Assembly (NCBI GenBank): GCA_028694565.1
Contig: JAQVKR010000119.1
Location: 1 to 7,572 of the forward strand
Length of the DNA stretch: 7,572 bases
Direction: 5' to 3'
Source of the DNA: Gammaproteobacteria bacterium
Lineage (GTDB): Bacteria; Pseudomonadota; Gammaproteobacteria; DSM-26407
In this document: in pieces, positions 6,003 through 7,572 of the stretch
How positions within the stretch are numbered: the stretch's first letter is position 1
Layout of the letters: each line of letters opens with the position of its first letter
The notes under the pieces: model-generated
What the model was told of the DNA's origin: nothing
Databases searched by the model: none
The model's input: only the letters and a program-made list of their open reading frames with translations
Made by a program: the position numbers and the translations under genes

Positions 6003-6623
6003 TCAACCCTCCGCGGCTTGCTCGTCGGTCGCGAGCGCGAGGCGGTAGGTCACCTGGCCCGCCGACTTCTCCCGGTGCCAGTGCCAGCCGGGCGGCAGGG
6101 CCACCTCGCCCAGTTCCCGCTCCGCCTCCACGTAGACCCGCGCGCCCGGCGCCAGCCAGCCCGCGCCGGCCAGCAGCCGCAGGCACGGCGCCAGCAGTCC
6201 CTGGCCGAAGGGCGGGTCCAGGAACACCACGTCGTAGGGCTCGGCCGGGCCGCGCAGAAAGGCCAGCGCGTCGGCCGTTATCGCCCGGCCCTCCATCGCG
6301 CCCAGCGTCTGGAGATGCCCGGCGATGGCGGCCACCGCCCGCGGCGCGGCATCCACGAACACCACCGGCGCGGCCCCGCGGGACAGGGCCTCCAGCCCCA
6401 GCGCGCCGCTGCCGGCGAAGAGATCCAGGCAGCGGGCGCCCTCGATCACCGGCGCCAGCCAGTTGAACAGGGTCTCGCGCACCCGATCGGGCGTGGGACG
6501 CAGACCCGGGAGCGGCGCGAAGTGGAGCCGCCGTCCCCGGTGGCGGCCGCCGATGATGCGCAGGGTGCCGCTGCCGCCGGAGACCGGCCGGGAGCGGCGC
6601 GCCGGCCCCCGCCTATCCTTCAC
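6003..6623 (-). CDS. rsmD: 16S rRNA (guanine(966)-N(2))-methyltransferase RsmD
   Basis: A 206-residue SAM-dependent enzyme that methylates N2 of G966 in 16S rRNA in the 30S subunit. The family signature LRIIGGRHRGRRL (residues 21-33) is followed by RPTPDRVRETLFNWL (42-56), which matches the E. coli protein closely. The SAM loop is LDLFAGSGALGLEAL (66-80), and the catalytic motif IV is DPPF (136-139). HREKSAGQVTYRL (183-195) is the conserved C-terminal element. Length matches E. coli RsmD (198). The start is a GTG at 6623 inside the last codons of the upstream M16 gene, giving an 11-bp overlap; GGGAGG (6634-6629) stands five bases before it. This implies translational coupling in one operon. 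In several gammaproteobacteria coaD lies nearby downstream of rsmD; here a convergent unrelated gene follows instead. Confidence 0.95.
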   Translation of the reverse strand: MKDRRGPARRSRPVSGGSGTLRIIGGRHRGRRLHFAPLPGLRPTPDRVRETLFNWLAPVIEGARCLDLFAGSGALGLEALSRGAAPVVFVDAAPRAVAAIAGHLQTLGAMEGRAITADALAFLRGPAEPYDVVFLDPPFGQGLLAPCLRLLAGAGWLAPGARVYVEAERELGEVALPPGWHWHREKSAGQVTYRLALATDEQAAEG

Positions 6624-7572
6624 CGCCGCCTCCCACGGTCACGGTGACGAGCCGATCGGGGTGAACCCGGCGGGCGAAAGCCGCGCGCACCTGCGCGGCG
6701 GTCACCGCTTCCACGCGGTCGTTGAAGGTGTCGAGATAGTCCAGGGGCAGATGGTAGAAGCCGATGAGCGCCAGGTACTCGACGATGTTGGCGTTGCTGT
6801 CGATGCGCAGGGGAAAACCGCCGGTGATGTTGCGCTTCGCCGCCTCCAGCTCCGCCGCGGTGGGGCCCTCGGCGACGAACCGGTCCAGCACCGCGTTGAG
6901 CACCGTCAGGGCCTCGCCGGCCTGGTCGTTGCGGGTCTGCAGCCCCAGCAGGAACGGACCGCGGGCGCGCATGGGCACGAAGGCGCTGTAGACGCTGTAG
7001 GACAGGCCGCGGTCATCGCGCACCTCCCGGGTCAGGCGCGAGGTGAAGCCGCCGCCGCCGAGGATGTGGTTGCCCACGTAGAGGGGGAAGTAGTCGGGGT
7101 CCCGGCGATCGATGCCGGGCTGGCCCACGAGCACGTGGGTCTGGGCGGAGGGAAACGCCACCGTCACGCTGCGCGGGGCGGCGAGCCCCGCCACCGGCGG
7201 CAGCGGCGGCGCCGGTTCGCCCGCCGGCAGGCGGCCCGCCACCTGCTCGGCGATCGCCTCCGCCGCGCTCCGGTCCAGGTCGCCGACGATGGCCACCACG
7301 GCGTTGCGGGCCACGTAGAAGCGGCGCTGGAAGGCCACCACCTGCTCCCGGGTGAGGGCGTTCACGCTCTCCGGCGTGCCGAGGGTCGGCGCGGCGTAGG
7401 GATGTTCGCCGTAGACGGCCCGGTACCAGGCGTTGCGGGCCTGGGCGGCGGGATCCTGGCGCTCCTGCTCCAGGGCCACCAGCATCTGCTGCCGCACCCG
7501 CTCCAGGGCGGCGGCGGGGAAGTCGGGCTGCGCCAGCAGGGTGGCGAAGGTCTCCAGCGCCGGCGCCAGCAG
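6613..7572 (-). CDS. M16 metallopeptidase-family protein, C-terminal 319 residues (5' end outside window)
   Basis: A fragment of an M16 (pitrilysin/processing-peptidase-like, M16B) protein running off the right edge; the GTG at 7497 is internal, since the frame is open to the window end. Visible residues ~1-75 finish the N-terminal domain, including YGEHPYAAPTLGTPESV (about 54-70). GDL at about 97-99 marks the end of the first domain. The M16 C-terminal domain follows, with GGGGFTSRL (172-180) and REVRDDRGLSYSVY (182-195), which contains the Arg/Tyr substrate-binding element of the family. The HxxEH zinc motif would be upstream of the window. The segment LVALEQERQDPAAQA looks like the second subunit of heterodimeric M16B pairs, which lacks zinc binding, so a catalytic M16 gene may lie just beyond the edge; this is inference. 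Such pairs are often secreted or periplasmic. It overlaps rsmD by 11 bp and is probably co-transcribed with it, an order also known in Pseudomonas. Confidence 0.9.
   Translation of the reverse strand: MLAPALETFATLLAQPDFPAAALERVRQQMLVALEQERQDPAAQARNAWYRAVYGEHPYAAPTLGTPESVNALTREQVVAFQRRFYVARNAVVAIVGDLDRSAAEAIAEQVAGRLPAGEPAPPLPPVAGLAAPRSVTVAFPSAQTHVLVGQPGIDRRDPDYFPLYVGNHILGGGGFTSRLTREVRDDRGLSYSVYSAFVPMRARGPFLLGLQTRNDQAGEALTVLNAVLDRFVAEGPTAAELEAAKRNITGGFPLRIDSNANIVEYLALIGFYHLPLDYLDTFNDRVEAVTAAQVRAAFARRVHPDRLVTVTVGGGGEG

Noticed and set aside
4534..6048. Plus-strand frame of 504 codons overlapping the fused gene out of phase
   Set aside because: Arginine/alanine/proline-rich frame-shifted translation without recognisable motifs or ribosome site.

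Overview
This 7.6 kb window looks like an ordinary chromosomal segment of a high-GC proteobacterium, most likely a gammaproteobacterium of the Ectothiorhodospiraceae/Chromatiales type. That placement is inferred from three things: an IscR whose Fe-S ligands fall at exactly the E. coli residue numbers, an RsmD very similar to the E. coli protein, and the M16 peptidase-rsmD gene order also seen in Pseudomonas. All genes share the same GC-rich codon use, and there is no sign of a prophage, insertion sequence, CRISPR array, tRNA or rRNA.

Layout from left to right. (1) 2-1258 (+) is the C-terminal part of an RND efflux permease, closed by a perfect 16-bp-stem hairpin directly after its stop codon. 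(2) 1398-1868 (+) encodes an IscR-type Fe-S sensing regulator standing without the isc genes. Its promoter carries a type-1 IscR-like operator laid over the -35 element. (3) Convergent to it across a 30-bp perfect palindrome is a periplasmic cytochrome c' (1941-2399, -). Upstream of that is an unrecognised two-helix membrane protein (2653-2952, -) with a CPSC motif. (4) Beyond an AT-rich leader, 3228-4247 (-) encodes a YheT-family alpha/beta hydrolase, divergent from (5) 4346-5872 (+), a membrane protein fused to a spermidine-synthase-like methyltransferase-fold domain. (6) 6003-6623 (-) is rsmD (16S rRNA m2G966 methyltransferase), overlapping by 11 bp the 3' end of an M16 metallopeptidase-family gene that runs off the right edge (6613-7572, -).

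Functional links are modest. The M16 gene and rsmD form one transcription unit with overlapping, probably coupled translation. IscR probably represses its own promoter when loaded with a [2Fe-2S] cluster. Cytochrome c' and the small membrane protein lie in the same orientation and may share a role in NO or redox handling, but a 253-bp gap separates them and this is only a suggestion from position. The items most worth following up are the orphan autoregulated iscR, the unidentified CPSC membrane protein beside cytochrome c', and the undetermined reaction of the fused membrane/spermidine-synthase-like protein. I see no convincing evidence for an undescribed multi-gene system here.
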